Of a stretch of DNA of 39,299 nucleotides, positions 13,733-22,463 are shown piece by piece. The position numbers were made by a program, and so were the translations under genes. Under the pieces are notes generated by a model. The model saw only the letters and a list, made by a program, of their open reading frames with translations. It was not told the DNA's origin and did not search any database. Location: positions 1 to 39,299 of the forward strand of contig JAJZJW010000015.1 of the NCBI GenBank assembly GCA_021809845.1. The letters run 5' to 3'. Position 1 is the stretch's first letter. The number at the start of each line of letters is the position of its first letter. The DNA is from a bacterium (GTDB lineage Bacteria; SZUA-79; Acidulodesulfobacterales; Acidulodesulfobacteraceae).

Positions 13733-14563
13733 TTACTCCAGAAAAATATTATCTATCAGTCTCACACCTGCCAATTTAACTGCCGACAAGATAATATCAC
13801 CCGTTTCTGCTGTTTTTTTTCTATCAATTAATTCTTTATCCATAATTTCGACATATTCGACAGTAAAATTTTTATCTATTAATTCTTTTATAGCAAAATG
13901 TTTTAAATTTTCGCTCAGGGTCTTGCCTTTTTTAAACAGCAGTCTTGTATTATTTAGTATCTTGTATAAATTGCATGCTTTTTCTTTCTCTGTAACATTG
14001 AAATATAAATTTCTTGAGCTCATAGCCAGACCGCACTCCTCCCTTACGATAGGAACAGGCATAATTTTAACGTCCATAAAAAAATCTTCAGCCATTTTTT
14101 TAATAAGTATATACTGTTGATAATCTTTTAAACCAAAAAAAGCAAAATCAGGCTGAACTATCGACAGAAGTTTCATAACAATAGTTAAAACACCCTGAAA
14201 GTGACCCGGTCTGTACAGACCGCATAATTTATTAGAAAAAAAATCGTCAGTTATAAAAGTTTTATTGTTTTTTGTTATTGTCTCATCCGGCATATATACA
14301 CAGTCTACATTCAACTGGCGTAATTTTTCTATATCCCCTTCTATGTCGCGCGGATAATTATTAAAATCTTCCGAAGGTCCGAATTGCAGCGGATTTACAT
14401 AAATTGAAACAAATACTTTCCCATATTTTAAAGCATTTTTAACTATATTTAAATGTCCATAATGCAATTTTCCCATAGTCGGGACCAAAGATATTTTTTG
14501 TCCGTCATTCCTAAACATTTTTCTTAGCTCTTTTGCTTCTTTTAGATCGGTTATTATTTCCAT
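13733..14563 (-). CDS. panC: Pantoate--beta-alanine ligase (pantothenate synthetase)
   Basis: This 276-aa enzyme joins pantoate and beta-alanine using ATP, the last step of pantothenate synthesis on the way to CoA. The family's nucleotide-binding signatures are present: PTMGKLHYGH (about 28-37), VSIYVNPLQFGPSEDF (about 53-68), FFGLKDYQQ (about 140-148) and MSSRNLYF (near 186). Length is normal. The start codon and first five codons lie inside a 49-bp tandem duplication (14548-14645), so a second ATG with only six codons sits upstream. The ribosome site is a weak GAAAG. panB and panD are not in the window. Confidence 0.95.
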   Translation of the reverse strand: MEIITDLKEAKELRKMFRNDGQKISLVPTMGKLHYGHLNIVKNALKYGKVFVSIYVNPLQFGPSEDFNNYPRDIEGDIEKLRQLNVDCVYMPDETITKNNKTFITDDFFSNKLCGLYRPGHFQGVLTIVMKLLSIVQPDFAFFGLKDYQQYILIKKMAEDFFMDVKIMPVPIVREECGLAMSSRNLYFNVTEKEKACNLYKILNNTRLLFKKGKTLSENLKHFAIKELIDKNFTVEYVEIMDKELIDRKKTAETGDIILSAVKLAGVRLIDNIFLE

Positions 14564-14645
14564 TTTCGTTTATCTTTCAGCTCTAATTTATTTATTCGGT
14601 TATTATTTCCATTTTCGTTTATCTTTCAGCTCTAATTTATTTATT
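14548..14645. repeat. Perfect 2 x 49-bp tandem duplication over the panC start
   Basis: Positions 14548-14596 and 14597-14645 are identical. The unit contains the first five panC codons, the start and its leader. The outer copy gives an ATG followed by five codons and a stop, a tiny upstream frame 49 bp before the real start. Confidence 0.95.
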
Positions 14646-14718
14646 TTGATTTTAATTTTGATTTTAATTTTTTTTATTTATTTATTTTCATGCCGATTCT
14701 TTATTTTGCTTGACATTG

Positions 14719-16287
14719 CTATTGCACGCTTTCATAGACTTCTTTACCGCCTATAAAAACTTTTAATATATCTTTTTCTTCTAAATCTATGATTTTATCA
14801 AAAACATTATCTTCGGTTAATTTTAAATATTTCGGAATTTTAAATATTATAAAATCTGCATAGGAACCGGTTTCTAATATTCCGGTTAAATGCGGGATAT
14901 TCAGTATAGTTGCATTATTCACCGTAGCCATTTTAAATAACTCTTTTGATGAAACGCAATTGTTATTTTCTTTATAATGTATTATCCTTGCATATTTCAA
15001 CTCATCCAAAATACTTATGGAACTGTTAGAATATAAACTATCTGTTCCCAGCCCGACATTTATATTATTATCTAATATTTTTCTCAGCGGCAGTCTTGAC
15101 GAATTGAAGAAAGCATTGCTCCTTGGACAGTGAATTATTGAAGATTTCGAATCTTTTATTATTTTAATATCATGCTCATTTATTTCATTGGCATGAATCA
15201 AGGCTGTATTCCGAGATAATAACCCCATCGAATTTAAGTAGTCTACCGGCGTCGAATATTTCGCTGCTCCGTGTGTTTTAGAAGGATTGCTAAATGCGTC
15301 TAACTGTAAAGCGGTTAATAAATTTTCAGCTATATCTCCGCTGCCTTCTTTAAGAAATGAAATCTCGGATTTATGTTCCGATGCATGAATTACCATATCT
15401 AATTTCCATTTTTTATTTTTTTTTAATAATTCTTGAAAAAGTTCTTTGGAAACGGAATAAACGGAATGTGGCGAAAGACCCGGCAGAAAAGTATCTTCTG
15501 CAATAAATTCTCTGCGACAAAAATCATCATTATTACCAGAAACGTCGGCGTCAGATGCGCAAAAATCGCCGGACTTATTTTTTCCATTATTATTGTAATA
15601 TTTATAATAATAGCTCAGCATTTTTTCTAATTCTTTTATTTTTATATCTGACAAGAAGGGGTTTAATCCGATTACCTCAATATAAGATTTTATTCTTGGA
15701 TGTCTAATATTAAAATTTTTTGCAGCAATGTCATAATTAGCATATTTATTGACTTTATTGACGTTAATATTATTATCAATACAGTATTTACCGGCTTCAT
15801 CTTTTAAATTTAAATTTTGCGATTTAAGAACTTTGCCTGCAGTATAATATTCCGCTTTAGAATTTATACAGCAATTAACCATATATTCTTCAAACTGCTC
15901 AAGCGGTACAATATCGCCTATTGCGGTTACTCCCGACTTTATTGAAATTTCATACGCTCTTCTACGGATGGCAGCTACTTTTTGAGCTGCAAGATTCATC
16001 CGCATTTTGATCAGCGAAATGACCCATTTCGAAAATATATGCGGAGTGCTGCAGTCCGCATCTATAGTGAGTTCCGTATGAATGTGGGCGTTTAATAATC
16101 CGGGAATAATCAGCGTTGAATAACTTTTATCTTCTTCAAAATAAACCGCATTTTTTTCTCTGCAAGCCGCTCCTGACACCGATTTAATTTTTCCGGTATT
16201 TTCGTCTATCAGCAGTTCGGCGTTTTTTAGTAACGGAAAAACTTGAGAATTAGTTAAAATAAATTTGGAGTTTACTTTTATCATCAT
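14719..16287 (-). CDS. TRZ/ATZ-family metal-dependent deaminase, probably aminodeoxyfutalosine deaminase
   Basis: This is an amidohydrolase-superfamily deaminase of 522 aa. The metal site is visible as NAHIH (His68, His70), later HASEHKSE, LIHANEINEH and LGTDSLYS. The sequence after the first motif (TELTIDAD, then FSKWVISLIKMR) resembles the HP0267/MqnX type that deaminates 6-amino-6-deoxyfutalosine in the futalosine route to menaquinone, more than SAH/MTA deaminases, which have a different loop. It is longer than usual because of an Asn/Asp/Ser-rich insertion at about 233-266, probably a disordered surface loop. The rest of the menaquinone pathway is not seen here, so the substrate is a guess. 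It lies between panC and rsmA with no operon-type overlap. Confidence 0.6.
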   Translation of the reverse strand: MMIKVNSKFILTNSQVFPLLKNAELLIDENTGKIKSVSGAACREKNAVYFEEDKSYSTLIIPGLLNAHIHTELTIDADCSTPHIFSKWVISLIKMRMNLAAQKVAAIRRRAYEISIKSGVTAIGDIVPLEQFEEYMVNCCINSKAEYYTAGKVLKSQNLNLKDEAGKYCIDNNINVNKVNKYANYDIAAKNFNIRHPRIKSYIEVIGLNPFLSDIKIKELEKMLSYYYKYYNNNGKNKSGDFCASDADVSGNNDDFCRREFIAEDTFLPGLSPHSVYSVSKELFQELLKKNKKWKLDMVIHASEHKSEISFLKEGSGDIAENLLTALQLDAFSNPSKTHGAAKYSTPVDYLNSMGLLSRNTALIHANEINEHDIKIIKDSKSSIIHCPRSNAFFNSSRLPLRKILDNNINVGLGTDSLYSNSSISILDELKYARIIHYKENNNCVSSKELFKMATVNNATILNIPHLTGILETGSYADFIIFKIPKYLKLTEDNVFDKIIDLEEKDILKVFIGGKEVYESVQ

Positions 16288-16386
16288 TTACCGGCTTTAA
16301 TCTTAAAACCTACACTTATACTTAGCATATTGTACTATTATAACATTATTATTGTATTGACTTCTCTTTGCTCAGAACCATTTCGA

Positions 16387-16504
16387 AAGATAACGCACGG
16401 CATATGCCGTATGTTATTCTAATCCGAGGTAGTCTCTGTATTTTATAGCTATTTTGATAAATTCTTCCAGCGTTAACGATTGCCGAGCTTTTGTTTAAAT
16501 TTGT
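16387..16504. repeat. Diverged second copy of the rsmA 3' end and its palindrome
   Basis: This stretch repeats 16505-16622, offset by about 118 bp. It includes the last roughly 24 codons of rsmA, the stop, and the palindrome ACGGCATATGCCGT (16397-16410; counterpart 16515-16528). The encoded tail is unchanged (QSLTLEEFIKIAIKYRDYLG) although several codons differ synonymously. One extra base just upstream breaks the frame. Confidence 0.9.
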
Positions 16505-16534
16505 AAGATAACGCACGGCATATGCCGTATCTTC

Positions 16535-17413
16535 TTATTCTAATCCGAGGTAGTCTCTGTATTTTATAGCTATTTTGATAAACTCTTCTAACGTTAACGA
16601 TTGGGGTCTTTTATTTAAATCTATATTTGAATCTTCATACATTTTTGCCTTTACATCCGGCGGTATACCTTGAAAAGAAGCATATATAGAATTTTTCAAT
16701 TTTTTTCTTCTTAATTTAAAAAGCTGATGAACCAAATAGCTAAAATATGGGGAAGACGCAGCCCACTTTATATCTTCTGAATATTTTAAATCTTTAAATT
16801 TATTTAAATCAAGCGGAGTCATTCTCATCACGGATGAATCAACTTTGGGCATCGGATAAAAATTTTCTTTAAAAACATCAAATAATAATTCAGTTTCAAA
16901 ATTTGCTTCCACTATTACGCTAAAAGCGCTTCTAGCAGATTCATCGCTTTTAGCAAGAAGCCTTCCGGCAAACTCTTTTTGAAACATTAATGTAAAATCT
17001 TTGAAAGCATCTTTTTCTTTGTTAAATTTTTCCATTATCGGACTGGATATTTCATAAGGAAGATTTGAAATTAATCTTATTTTTGAATCTATACCTTTGG
17101 AATATTCGGTAAAATCAAATTTTAATGCATCAATATTGATAAATTTCAAATTAGATTTGTTTTTTAGTTCATCTGCGATTTTTTTATTTGAATATAGTTT
17201 CCCTTCAACATAAGATAAGTAAAATGGGTCTATTTCAATAATAGTCAAGGTTTTGACCTTATTTACTATCAAATTAGTCAAAACACCTTCTCCTGGTCCT
17301 ATCTCAACAACATTGTCGTCTTTTGTAAAATTGCAGGAATCTACTATCTTTTCTGCAATTTCTTTATTTATTAAAAAATTCTGACCAAATTTTACTTTTG
17401 TTTTGATAGGCAT
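16535..17413 (-). CDS. rsmA: 16S rRNA (adenine1518/1519-N6)-dimethyltransferase
   Basis: This 292-aa methyltransferase dimethylates two adjacent adenines in helix 45 of 16S rRNA using S-adenosylmethionine, a late step of small-subunit maturation. KFGQNFLINKEIAEKI (9-23) is the family's N-terminal signature. The SAM-binding motif is VVEIGPGEGVLT (35-46), and the catalytic NLPY lies at about 117-120. Length is slightly above the common 270 because of a charged stretch in the middle. No Shine-Dalgarno is visible before the ATG. Its last codons and downstream palindrome are duplicated immediately after the gene (16387-16504). Confidence 0.95.
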   Translation of the reverse strand: MPIKTKVKFGQNFLINKEIAEKIVDSCNFTKDDNVVEIGPGEGVLTNLIVNKVKTLTIIEIDPFYLSYVEGKLYSNKKIADELKNKSNLKFINIDALKFDFTEYSKGIDSKIRLISNLPYEISSPIMEKFNKEKDAFKDFTLMFQKEFAGRLLAKSDESARSAFSVIVEANFETELLFDVFKENFYPMPKVDSSVMRMTPLDLNKFKDLKYSEDIKWAASSPYFSYLVHQLFKLRRKKLKNSIYASFQGIPPDVKAKMYEDSNIDLNKRPQSLTLEEFIKIAIKYRDYLGLE

Positions 17414-17448
17414 ACTACGTATAGGCAGATATTATTGTATAATTAATT

Positions 17449-17496
17449 AATGTATAAAATGTATAATTAAATGTATAATTAAATGTATAATTAAGA
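17449..17496. repeat. Short tandem repeats of ATGTATAATTAA upstream of rsmA
   Basis: Units close to ATGTATAATTAA recur about four times between the divergence point of rsmA and the end of tsaD. The region is AT-rich slippage-type sequence without a gene. Confidence 0.7.
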
Positions 17497-17605
17497 TACT
17501 AAGATACTATTAGAAAATATATACTCACATACCGACGTACAAACGTACAAATATATAAACAACAAACATATAAAATATATAAATGCTGATTAAGCAATAA
17601 AATTT

Positions 17606-18649
17606 CTATAATTCCCAGGCAGGTTCTGCGTTTAAGTTATAAAATATTTTTTTATTCTTACTTGGGTCAATATTTTTTTTAAAGAAACCTGTATACCCTA
17701 TCATGGCAGCGTTATCCGTGCTATATGCGGGCTCCGGAAAAAGAGCATTCAATTTGGAACTTTCAAGAAAGATGCTTCTTATTCTAGAATTTGCCGATAC
17801 GCCGCCAGAAATAGAAACATCTTTTATTCCTGTATAGTCGCACACTGCTAAAACTTTCTTATATAAAATTTTTGCGATAGTTTCTCTAAGACATGCAAAG
17901 ATATCAAAAACAATTGTTTCCCGCAATTGCTTTGGTCCGCCCAATTTATTAATTTCCGATATTACCTGTGTTTTTAATCCGCTAAAACTTAAATCAAAAC
18001 TGTTGGAATGTTCCATAGGCATAGAAAAATTAAAAGCATTAATATCTCCTTTTTCAGCTAAAGTGTCAATAATTTTACCGCCCGGATAGCCGTAATTTAA
18101 AAAATTAGATATTTTGTCAAACGCTTCTCCGCATGCGTCGTCCCTTGTTTTGCCGACTAATCTTATATCTTCGTGAGATTTTACGATATAAATATGTGAA
18201 TGCCCTCCAGATATAACAAGAGCAACAAAAGGGAAAAATTCTTCTCTTTTTAAAAAAGGGCTAAAAATATGACCCTCAATATGATTTACGGCGGCTATGG
18301 GAACTTTAAGCGCATAGCTTAATGTTTTGGCCGTCATAATGCCGACAAGCAAAGAACCTGCAAGACCGGGACCTGAAGTAACGGATATTAAATTTATATC
18401 TTTTAATTTTATATCTGCTTGCAGCAATGCAGCATCAACAGCCGGAATAGCACTTTTTATATGATTTCTAGAGGCTAATTCAGGAACTACTCCTCCGTAA
18501 ATTCCATGTATAAAATCTTGAGAATAAACCACATTTGAAATTATGCTAATTTTTAAATCATCTTTTTTAAGAATTGAGCATGAAAAATCATCGCAGCTTG
18601 ATTCTATAGCAAGATTAAAAATAGGTAGATTATTTACGCATTGCGGCAT
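17606..18649 (-). CDS. tsaD: tRNA threonylcarbamoyltransferase, catalytic subunit
   Basis: This 347-aa subunit of the TsaBDE complex transfers threonylcarbamoyl to A37 of ANN-decoding tRNAs. The ASKHA-fold signatures are present: AIESSCDDFSCSIL (14-27), GGVVPELASR (52-61), SGPGLAGSL (92-100), the metal-binding HIEGH (123-127), VISGGHSH and the C-terminal SGGVSANSR (about 278-286). It begins about nine residues before the usual start, with a weak A-rich leader. It lies between rsmA and cpoB in the same direction; both are housekeeping genes, so no functional operon is implied. Confidence 0.96.
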   Translation of the reverse strand: MPQCVNNLPIFNLAIESSCDDFSCSILKKDDLKISIISNVVYSQDFIHGIYGGVVPELASRNHIKSAIPAVDAALLQADIKLKDINLISVTSGPGLAGSLLVGIMTAKTLSYALKVPIAAVNHIEGHIFSPFLKREEFFPFVALVISGGHSHIYIVKSHEDIRLVGKTRDDACGEAFDKISNFLNYGYPGGKIIDTLAEKGDINAFNFSMPMEHSNSFDLSFSGLKTQVISEINKLGGPKQLRETIVFDIFACLRETIAKILYKKVLAVCDYTGIKDVSISGGVSANSRIRSIFLESSKLNALFPEPAYSTDNAAMIGYTGFFKKNIDPSKNKKIFYNLNAEPAWEL

Positions 18650-18761
18650 TCTTTTTTTATATTCTTATGCTTTATAGAGTATATTATTTTTTATAGCTGA
18701 TTATAGTAAGTAATTAAGACAATTAAAACACATATTTATTTTATCGATAGAGATTTATATT

Positions 18762-19685
18762 TTATTGCTTAGCTAATTTTTTTAACGCCGTCTTAGCCAA
18801 TGCTGCCGCCCTACTAGAACCGTAATCGGCTATAACCTGTTTGAATAAAATAATGGCATCCGAGGGATCTGATAATTTAGAAAAACCAATACCCTGCAGA
18901 TATATTGCCATAGCTACATGTTTGTTTTTTGGATAAAGCCTGGTAAATTTATGAAATTCAAGGATAGAGACGGGATAATTTTTTAATTTAAAATTAGAAA
19001 CAGATTTGTAATAATTTGCATCGCCCGCCTTTTGGGATTGAGGATATTTGTTTAGATATTTTTTAAATAAAACTAATGCCTTCCTAAACAAACCTTTTTT
19101 ATAATATGTTTTAGCCCTGTTATATTCTTTCAGTTCTTTTTTGACAGCCAGCTGTTTTGCCGAAATTTTAGGTGTAGGTTTAATCTTTTTAACAGTAATT
19201 TTTGAAGGAACCTTCGGCATAATTTTAGAAATTTTAGATGTTATTTTTTGTTTTGATATGACGGAAGATTTAAACTTTTCTTTTTTTAACAACTTAATTA
19301 ATTCTTTATTTACTAATATTCTATAATTTCTAAATTCTGTTTGAAGCAATTTCATATCATGCGAAATAATTTCGTATTTCCCATATAATGAACTGAGATT
19401 AGATTTTATACTTGCAATTTTTGCACCCTGATTAGCAACATTTACCTGAGTTTGGTGCAGAGCTTGCTCTGAATCTGTTGAATTTTGCGATAGATCAATA
19501 ACCTTTTTATTTAAATTGCGCACCTGAATTTTAAGATGGTGTATCGTGTCCGGTTCCATTTGGGCGCACCCCGATAATAAAAAAGAAAATGTAAAAATAC
19601 ACAAAGATAATAAAGAAACAATTTTAAAATAATGAATAATATTTTTTTTGGCTGCGGTACTTCTTTCTTTTATTATTTTCGGCAT
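18762..19685 (-). CDS. cpoB: Tol-Pal coordinator CpoB/YbgF, lipoprotein form
   Basis: This 307-aa periplasmic protein coordinates envelope constriction with peptidoglycan synthesis alongside Tol-Pal. It has an N-terminal coiled coil (about 48-130; heptad-like HLKIQVRNLNKKVIDL), a Lys/Pro-rich linker (about 135-180) and C-terminal TPR repeats from about 187 (YNRAKTYYKKGLFRKALVLF, then NYYKSVSNFKLKNYPVSILEF, then AIYLQGIGFSKL). The usual enterobacterial form has a cleaved signal. Here the signal ends in FLLSGCAQ (Cys40), so it should be lipid-anchored, with a long basic N-region. It is the last gene of the leftward tol set, where Pal would normally separate it from tolB. Confidence 0.85.
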   Translation of the reverse strand: MPKIIKERSTAAKKNIIHYFKIVSLLSLCIFTFSFLLSGCAQMEPDTIHHLKIQVRNLNKKVIDLSQNSTDSEQALHQTQVNVANQGAKIASIKSNLSSLYGKYEIISHDMKLLQTEFRNYRILVNKELIKLLKKEKFKSSVISKQKITSKISKIMPKVPSKITVKKIKPTPKISAKQLAVKKELKEYNRAKTYYKKGLFRKALVLFKKYLNKYPQSQKAGDANYYKSVSNFKLKNYPVSILEFHKFTRLYPKNKHVAMAIYLQGIGFSKLSDPSDAIILFKQVIADYGSSRAAALAKTALKKLAKQ

Positions 19686-19853
19686 AATATTGATCCCCTG
19701 ATTTTATTTTCCCTTTGTCTTTAAATTAAAGAAATAAATTTTTTAGCAACGAATTTTTTACCTTTATTTTATACGTATTATAAAAATTTATCAACCATAA
19801 ATGAAAAAATTTTAGCATATGCATGCATTATATATATATATTTTAATTTATCA

Positions 19854-19958
19854 ATGACCTTAAAGAAGAGTATTCCGTCCATTCCCCTTGGAAGAGCATC
19901 GACGTACCGGACGTCATTTATGGAACCGAGGCATCAAAACATTAATAAATCGATTTAA
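19854..19958 (+). other. Locally GC-richer ~90-bp island in the tolB-cpoB gap
   Basis: The gap between tolB and cpoB, where pal belongs, holds a stretch (about 19860-19935) visibly richer in G and C than its surroundings. It has a 34-codon plus-strand frame (19854-19958) and a small dyad GACGT-ACCGG-ACGTC (19901-19915). On the minus strand the third frame is also open for about 31 codons without a start. It does not resemble pal. It could be a remnant, a small RNA or the 3' leader of tolB. Confidence 0.35.
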
Positions 19959-21372
19959 GTGTCCAAGCCGGATTATAATAATTTTGCATCTCCGGAAAAA
20001 TATGCGGCATTAGAAGCATAATACCGCTTGCCGTTGTATCCATTAAATATATTTCTTCTCTGCCTCCAAATTCGGTATCAAAAGATATTATCCGCGAATC
20101 CCTTGTCCACGAAGGATGATGACATCCGTAAGGAGTATCCGTTAATTGCCTTTCATTGCTGCCGTCAGGATTCATGATGCATACCTGAAGAGCTCCATTG
20201 ATAAAAGATGTAAAAACTATTTTTTTTCCGTCGGGCGACCACGCAGGGCTGGTATTATAATAGCTGCCGTTGAACGAAATCATGTGAACATCGGAACCGT
20301 TTGAATTCATGACATATATCTGAGGTCCGCCGCCGCGGTTTGAGACAAAAACAATTCTGTTGTCATTTGGAGAAAATGACGGCGACGTATTTATTCCAAA
20401 AGTATCTGTAAGCCTTCTTAAATCGGTACCGTCAGCATTAATTGTGTATATCTGAGTATTGTAATGACCGGGTGTCAACGCTAAAGCCAGCTTTTGCCCA
20501 TTAGGCGACCAGCTCACAAAATCAGCCGGGCCGGGTAAGTCTAACTTTATTGTTTTATCTGTAACCAAATTTTTTATAAATACGGCAGGATCTCCGTCTT
20601 TAAATGAAATGTAGGCTACTTTTTTACCGTTGGGGGAAGGATATGGAAATATATTGATGGAGTTGTTATCTGTTACCCTTTTAACTCTATGTCCTCCAAA
20701 ATCCATTTCAAATACATTTTTCACGTTGTTTTTTTCACCTACAAAAAAAACTTTTGTAGTAAACGGTCCTTTTTTGCCTGTTAAAAATTTTAAAATAGCG
20801 TCCGCAAATTTATTAGCAAGATACCTGTCTTTGCTAAGACCGCCTTCTAAAACCTCGCTAAACAATAGTTTTTGCGAATATATGCTTGTAAGATTAGCTT
20901 TAAGGGTAATATTGCCGCCCTTGACTTTATAAGAACCGTTAATTAAATATTCAGTATTCAATACCGTCCAGTCGGAATATTTTATTTTAGATGCCCTGAG
21001 GTGAGCATCTTGCGGATTTTCAAGATATGACAACGGATTTATTATATGAAAATAACCGATAACCGAAAGGTCGTGTCGTACTACATGGGCTAATTTGGAT
21101 GCGATGGAAGAATGCTGTTCATATTTTGTTAAATTCTTGAAATCAGGCACAGCAATTCTAATTTTTTTTGTACTTGCCTGATATATGTTAATATAAACCT
21201 TTGCATTAGCATTATATGGTTTAAATAAAATGCCGCAGAACATTATAATTAGAAAAATAAATAGGTAAAAAAACAAAAATAATGGTTTAGAGGATTTAAA
21301 ATAATTTAAACCAATAGTATTTTTTATCTTTATTCTATCTGAGCCATTATTTATTTTTGTCGACTGAAGCAT
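19942..21372 (-). CDS. tolB: Tol-Pal system beta-propeller protein TolB
   Basis: This 476-aa periplasmic protein links the TolQRA motor to outer-membrane Pal and the peptidoglycan. After a long N-terminal stretch with one membrane segment (about 30-55, acting as signal), residues about 65-190 give the TolB N-terminal domain. Six repeated blades follow, for example VSWSPNGQKLALAL, PSFSPNDNRIVFVSNRGG and PAWSPDGKKIVFTSF. Repeats of the WSPDGKKI..S type with DG..R.LT are the family signature. The N-terminus is about 40 residues longer than standard. The C-terminus overlaps no gene, and pal does not follow. Confidence 0.95.
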   Translation of the reverse strand: MLQSTKINNGSDRIKIKNTIGLNYFKSSKPLFLFFYLFIFLIIMFCGILFKPYNANAKVYINIYQASTKKIRIAVPDFKNLTKYEQHSSIASKLAHVVRHDLSVIGYFHIINPLSYLENPQDAHLRASKIKYSDWTVLNTEYLINGSYKVKGGNITLKANLTSIYSQKLLFSEVLEGGLSKDRYLANKFADAILKFLTGKKGPFTTKVFFVGEKNNVKNVFEMDFGGHRVKRVTDNNSINIFPYPSPNGKKVAYISFKDGDPAVFIKNLVTDKTIKLDLPGPADFVSWSPNGQKLALALTPGHYNTQIYTINADGTDLRRLTDTFGINTSPSFSPNDNRIVFVSNRGGGPQIYVMNSNGSDVHMISFNGSYYNTSPAWSPDGKKIVFTSFINGALQVCIMNPDGSNERQLTDTPYGCHHPSWTRDSRIISFDTEFGGREEIYLMDTTASGIMLLMPHIFPEMQNYYNPAWTLKSIY

Positions 21373-21490
21373 CTTTCAGATATCCTCTCATTTTTTATTA
21401 ATTTATTTTTATTTAATAATTTATTTAATATTATTTGATGTTATATAATGCTAACTTATACTCATTTTATTTTTATATTTATATTAATTA

Positions 21491-21553
21491 ATTTATATAA
21501 GCTATTAATTATTCATATAAGCTATTCATATAAGCTATTTATATAAGCTATTT
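21491..21553. repeat. Four ATATAAGCTATT units after tolA
   Basis: Near-identical 13-bp units (ATATAAGCTATT plus one base) recur four times just downstream of the tolA stop, two in perfect tandem. No gene is present. Confidence 0.8.
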
Positions 21554-21566
21554 ACATTAAGTTAAG

Positions 21567-22412
21567 TTATTCGCTTTTCAATATCTGTTTTGGATAAAAA
21601 ATAGCTAAAACTCCGTTATTGTCATTTTTAGAGTTCATATAAGACATAAAACCGTGCGGCGGAGGCGGCAGCGGTGCAGACGATTTTACGGCTGCTATGG
21701 ACTGGGCGTCAAAAAAACCGCTTCCCGATGATTTTATTAATCTTACATCGTAAACCAAACCGTCTTTCGTTATTTTAAAAGCAATTATAGATTTAAAATG
21801 CAGATACTTAGATAAATTAATATTAAAATTTGAAATAATTATGCTTGTTATCTTGTTTATATAGCCGGTGAATCTATGAACATTGCCTGCTATCATAGAA
21901 CTTTGCAGTTTGCTGTAAGCGCTGTTTAATCTTATACTTGTATTTAAATGCGAATAAACGTTTGATGGTACCTGCTGAGGCGGTGTATAAACCGGCTTAT
22001 GCTTATAAGGAACAATTTTATTCGGCTGCGGTTTTATGTGCCGTGGAACAACTTTTTTTGGATAAATCATAGATGATTTTGATTTAACAACAGGTATAAC
22101 CGTCTTGCTGATTGCAGGAACTGGTACAATCTTCTTCTCTGCTGCAACTTTATGCTGCCTATTATGGATGACTGCAGGCTTTTTAACAGCACGTACAGTA
22201 TTTTTTTTTATAGAATGAGTTAAAGCTCTCGTGGAAGCCAATGGTCCGGGAACAGTGCTCACGACGCTCACAACAACTTTTGAACCTAACGATTGAATCT
22301 TAGATTTAAATTTTATTGAAATAAAAACTAGCAACCCTATCAGGAGCACATGAAACAAGAACGATACAATATAATATTTTCCTATTCCTTTAGCTTTATC
22401 TTCATTATGCAT
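21567..22412 (-). CDS. tolA: TolA/TonB-type energy transducer
   Basis: This 281-aa inner-membrane protein has one N-terminal membrane segment (about 12-30), a long Lys/Pro/Val-rich linker (about 60-150), and a C-terminal TonB-type domain (about 195-278) with IIAFKITKDGLVYDVRLIKSSGSGFFDAQSIAAV. Position between tolR and tolB makes it TolA. The linker is Pro-rich and TonB-like rather than the Ala-rich helix of E. coli TolA, as in many non-enteric lineages. TolA is driven by TolQR and reaches across the periplasm to TolB/Pal. No ribosome site is obvious before ATG. The C-terminal SAPLPPPPHGF is typical of the family. Confidence 0.85.
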   Translation of the reverse strand: MHNEDKAKGIGKYYIVSFLFHVLLIGLLVFISIKFKSKIQSLGSKVVVSVVSTVPGPLASTRALTHSIKKNTVRAVKKPAVIHNRQHKVAAEKKIVPVPAISKTVIPVVKSKSSMIYPKKVVPRHIKPQPNKIVPYKHKPVYTPPQQVPSNVYSHLNTSIRLNSAYSKLQSSMIAGNVHRFTGYINKITSIIISNFNINLSKYLHFKSIIAFKITKDGLVYDVRLIKSSGSGFFDAQSIAAVKSSAPLPPPPHGFMSYMNSKNDNNGVLAIFYPKQILKSE

Positions 22413-22463
22413 TATACATTGCTATAATAATAATTATCAATATTTGGTGTTTTACACATATTT

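Noticed and set aside
13713-14120. 135-codon plus-strand open frame
   Set aside because: It is antisense to panC, which is complete and well supported, and its translation is low-complexity Ser/Leu/Ile.
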